8,412 nt of DNA from UMGS1307 sp964523005 (GTDB lineage Bacteria; Bacillota; Clostridia; Oscillospirales; CAG-382), in NCBI GenBank assembly GCA_964523005.1, contig CAZFZL010000066.1:1-8412 (forward strand). Reading direction: 5' to 3'. The position numbers and the translations under genes are program-made. The notes beneath the pieces are model-generated. The model was not told where the DNA came from. It searched no databases and saw nothing but the letters and a program-made list of their open reading frames with translations. Positions 6,738 through 8,412 of the stretch are shown in pieces. Every line of letters begins with the position of its first letter. The stretch's first letter is position 1.

Positions 6738-7220
6738 TTGGAATACCATAACATCCCACCCGTGTTCGACGGACGCTCGGAAATACTCGTCTTAGGCTCG
6801 TTTCCGTCGGTTCGCTCACGCGCTGAGGGCTTTTATTACGCACACGCTCAGAACCGCTTCTGGCGCACGCTTGCAGGCGTGTTTTGTGAGCCGGTTCCGG
6901 CTGATGTTCCGGAGAAAAAAGCGTTTCTGCTGCGGCACGGGATCGCGTTGTGGGACGTACTTGAACGCTGTGAAGTAACGGGATCGTCGGACGCATCGAT
7001 AAAAAACGCCGTGCCTAACGATATTCCTTCACTGCTTAACAGGTCGGAAATCAAGCGCGTTTATACGAACGGAAAAACCGCTTTTTTGCTTTACGAAAAG
7101 CTTGTCTTCCCTCTCACGGCAATACACTGTGTGCTTCTTCCGTCGACAAGCCCCGCCAACGCGGCGGTATCGCCCGATGAGCTGATAGAAAAATGGAAGG
7201 TATTAAAAATAAAAAGTTGA
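6738..7220 (+). CDS. Hypoxanthine (deoxyinosine) DNA glycosylase, UDG superfamily family 6
   Basis: This 160-residue enzyme is predicted to remove hypoxanthine (deaminated adenine) from DNA, starting base excision repair. Family landmarks in order are ILVLGSFPSVRS (residues 16-27, the motif 1 region of the UDG fold), YYAHAQNRFW (33-42, with N39 the likely catalytic asparagine by analogy with the archaeal family 6 enzyme), GIALWDVLERCE and GSSDASI (68-88), YTNG (109-112) and LPSTSPANA (134-142, motif 2 position). The start is TTG at 6738: there is no internal methionine codon, and AGGAAGG sits seven bases upstream. A GTG at Val9 has no ribosome binding site. It has its own consensus promoter and no terminator before the next gene. 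The length is normal for the family and no key residue is missing. Confidence 0.9.
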   Translation: MEYHNIPPVFDGRSEILVLGSFPSVRSRAEGFYYAHAQNRFWRTLAGVFCEPVPADVPEKKAFLLRHGIALWDVLERCEVTGSSDASIKNAVPNDIPSLLNRSEIKRVYTNGKTAFLLYEKLVFPLTAIHCVLLPSTSPANAAVSPDELIEKWKVLKIKS

Positions 7221-7245
7221 CTTGACAGGCGCAATGTGCTATCAT
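7217..7245 (+). promoter_or_regulatory. Promoter of the small membrane-protein gene, overlapping the glycosylase stop
   Basis: TTGACT (7217-7222), a 17-base spacer and TATCAT (7240-7245). The -35 begins inside the last codons of the glycosylase. A near-palindrome TTGATTAGTCAA (7245-7256) overlaps the end of the -10 and the expected start, where a repressor could act. The promoter match is good; the operator is conjectural. Confidence 0.7.
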
Positions 7246-7285
7246 TGATTAGTCAAAACAATATATAAAAGGAACGGTCATTTTC

Positions 7286-7831
7286 ATGGATACTGCGCTG
7301 AGGATAATATTTCTCGTGATAACCGCGCTGCCCGCGCTCGTCGGATTTTGCAGCTTCGGTGTCAAAAGGAAAAAAGGCATAAACATAACCGCAAAGCTTC
7401 TCGCCGTCTTATATATTCTCACTCATACGCTCGTAGCCGGCGCGTGTCTCGGCGAGCAGGTGGATTATTCGACGGGAGCTGTCATGGATGGTTTCTACCT
7501 GATAAGCTCGAGTTATCTGCTGATGATACTGTTTTATCTGTACGAAGTGCTCGCCGTGTTTTATACGGTGATGTATATAATCCGCACGCGCAATACGCGC
7601 CCGATAAAGGCATTTTCGTGTACTGTTGCCTCGCTTACCGTGCTCATCGGAGCCGGTATAACGGCGACGCTCTGGTTCGCCGCAGAGAACTACATCGACT
7701 GGACGTGTATATTCTTCTTTATACCGTATTTTCTGTACGCCGCGCTGCTTTTCGTCATCGCAAACCAGAACGCACCGCAGCCTAAGCCGGGCGTACGGCA
7801 GGTGCTTTTGAAAAACAAATTGAAAAAGTGA
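7286..7831 (+). CDS. Uncharacterised five-helix membrane protein
   Basis: I do not recognise this family. The 181-residue protein has about five hydrophobic segments (roughly 5-23, 35-54, 70-98, 110-131 and 138-159). Short basic stretches after helix 1 (VKRKK, 26-30) and after helix 3 (RTRNTRPIK, 100-108) would be cytoplasmic by the positive-inside rule, as would the basic tail after residue 167 (KPGVRQVLLKNKLKK). No enzymatic motif, lipobox or cleavable signal peptide is evident. The proposed start is ATG 7286; AAAGGAA (about 7268-7274) is 11 bases upstream, a rather long spacing. Codon use and base composition look like the neighbours, arguing against recent transfer. It has its own promoter and no convincing terminator after it, so some read-through into the SCIFF unit is possible. 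Helix-rich small proteins of this kind include transporter fragments and stress or envelope proteins; I make no functional claim. Confidence 0.8.
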   Translation: MDTALRIIFLVITALPALVGFCSFGVKRKKGINITAKLLAVLYILTHTLVAGACLGEQVDYSTGAVMDGFYLISSSYLLMILFYLYEVLAVFYTVMYIIRTRNTRPIKAFSCTVASLTVLIGAGITATLWFAAENYIDWTCIFFFIPYFLYAALLFVIANQNAPQPKPGVRQVLLKNKLKK

Positions 7832-7861
7832 CCGCAAGCGCAACATTTTTCACGTCAGCTA

Positions 7862-7890
7862 TTGCAAAGCGAGCATAAATATGATAGAAT
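7862..7890 (+). promoter_or_regulatory. Promoter of the SCIFF peptide/maturase unit (extended -10)
   Basis: TTGCAA (7862-7867), a 17-base spacer and TAGAAT (7885-7890), with TGA directly before the -10 giving a TGn extension. The start is expected near 7897. It fits a dedicated promoter for the peptide gene; the -10 is one base off consensus and the -35 two off. Confidence 0.75.
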
Positions 7891-7921
7891 ACTATGAAAA
7901 GTACGAAAGGATATATCAACT

Positions 7922-8083
7922 ATGAAAAATATCAAAACAGTAAATAAGAAGACCTATTCGAACAACGCATCGCTCGGCTGCGGCGAATGCCAGGCGTCCT
8001 GCCAGTCCGCGTGCAAAACATCATGCACCGTCGCCAACCAGAAATGTGAAAACGCAAAGCGCAAGGAAAAGGAAAGCAAATAA
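7922..8083 (+). CDS. scfA: SCIFF precursor peptide (six cysteines in forty-five residues)
   Basis: This is a 53-residue ribosomally made precursor, too short for many gene finders. A Lys/Asn-rich leader (MKNIKTVNKK onward, to about residue 18) is followed by a core with six cysteines at 20, 23, 27, 31, 35 and 42, containing CGECQASCQSACKTSC (20-35) and then TVANQKC, the almost invariant SCIFF signature, and a charged tail. In studied clostridial SCIFF a radical SAM enzyme links a cysteine to a threonine by a thioether bond; by alignment (from memory of the CteB work) this would be C31 to T36. GAAAGG (7905-7910) precedes the ATG. The maturase starts three bases after the stop, confirming the pairing. 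The final role of the peptide is not established in any organism I know of. The identification is very secure. Confidence 0.96.
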   Translation: MKNIKTVNKKTYSNNASLGCGECQASCQSACKTSCTVANQKCENAKRKEKESK

Positions 8084-8086
8084 AGA

Positions 8087-8412
8087 ATGATACACCTTTT
8101 TGAAAAGAAGGGAACGTATCTTGTCCTCGACGTCAACAGCGGAGCGCTCCATATACTCACGAAGCTCGCGTACGACGTTTTGTCTGTCTGCGGCGATCCG
8201 ATGCCGGACGAGCCGTCAGAAGCCGTGAAGGCGCTCGGACACCCCGAAGACGAGACGAATGAGGTTTACAGTGAGCTCCTGTCCCTCAGGGATCAGGGGC
8301 TTCTTTTTGCGCCTGAGATCAAGGTACCCTTCCCGGATATAAAATATGTACCCGTAAAAGCGATGTGTCTGCACATCGCCCACGACTGCAATATGCGGTG
8401 CAAATACTGTTT
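8087..8412 (+). CDS. scfB: SCIFF peptide maturase (radical SAM, thioether-forming), N-terminal 108 residues
   Basis: This is the partner enzyme of the SCIFF peptide. The visible 108 residues hold an N-terminal region of about 90 residues resembling the precursor-binding (RRE-like) domain of such maturases, starting MIHLFEKKGTYLVLDVNSGA. Next comes the radical SAM cluster motif CNMRCKYC at 101-108 (CX3CX2C; C101, C105 and C108 would bind the 4Fe-4S cluster that cleaves SAM). The window ends right after the third cysteine, so the barrel and the C-terminal SPASM/twitch clusters are not seen; the family is about 450 residues. The start at 8087 lies three bases after the peptide stop, with an AGGAAAG-like site (about 8069-8075) inside the peptide's last codons, suggesting coupled translation. 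Expected function: oxygen-sensitive thioether crosslinking of the neighbouring peptide in the cytoplasm. Confidence 0.95.
   Translation, partial: MIHLFEKKGTYLVLDVNSGALHILTKLAYDVLSVCGDPMPDEPSEAVKALGHPEDETNEVYSELLSLRDQGLLFAPEIKVPFPDIKYVPVKAMCLHIAHDCNMRCKYC

Noticed and set aside
7821..7852. Possible terminator after the membrane-protein gene
   Set aside because: Only TGAAAAA/TTTTTCA can pair, a weak A/T stem with an 18-base loop and no following T-run.
7922..8412. Calling the peptide and radical SAM pair a new RiPP system
   Set aside because: The cysteine pattern and enzyme N-terminus match the known SCIFF family closely.

Overview
The window reads as chromosomal DNA of an anaerobic Firmicute of class Clostridia, probably a gut-type lineage of moderate G+C. 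The evidence is a SCIFF peptide with its radical SAM maturase (a near-hallmark of Clostridia), a type III glutamine synthetase, a clostridial-style ECF transporter S component, a lysine riboswitch in front of an NhaC-family transporter, and strong AGGAGG-type ribosome binding sites. I cannot name genus or species. Coding density is high, and I see no phage, insertion sequence, CRISPR array, tRNA or rRNA.

Layout: (1) 1-4066, plus strand: the 3' part of asnA (aspartate-ammonia ligase), glnN (GSIII), an ECF S component and a YebC/TACO1-family gene, with gaps of 34, 20 and 30 bases. They look like one transcription unit, ending at a strong hairpin (4044-4066) shared with the convergent gene. (2) 4086-4614, minus strand: a cytoplasmic cyclophilin with its own extended -10 promoter. 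(3) 4636-6641, minus strand: a complete attenuated unit made of a promoter, a lysine riboswitch, an intrinsic terminator, an NhaC-superfamily transporter (candidate lysine transporter LysW) and a final terminator. (4) 6687-7220, plus strand: a consensus promoter, a very short leader and a TTG-started hypoxanthine-DNA glycosylase (UDG family 6). (5) 7217-7831: a small five-helix membrane protein of unknown function with its own promoter. (6) 7862-8412: a promoter, the 53-residue SCIFF precursor peptide and, three bases after its stop, the SCIFF maturase, cut by the window end just at its CX3CX2C cluster motif.

How the genes fit together: asnA and glnN both fix ammonia into amide nitrogen. The riboswitch ties the NhaC-type protein to lysine rather than simply to sodium/proton exchange. 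SCIFF and its maturase form a substrate-enzyme pair for a thioether-crosslinked peptide. All of these belong to known families. The least explained items are the membrane protein at 7286-7831, the substrate of the S component, the biological role of SCIFF, and a 12-base tandem repeat inside the transporter gene.
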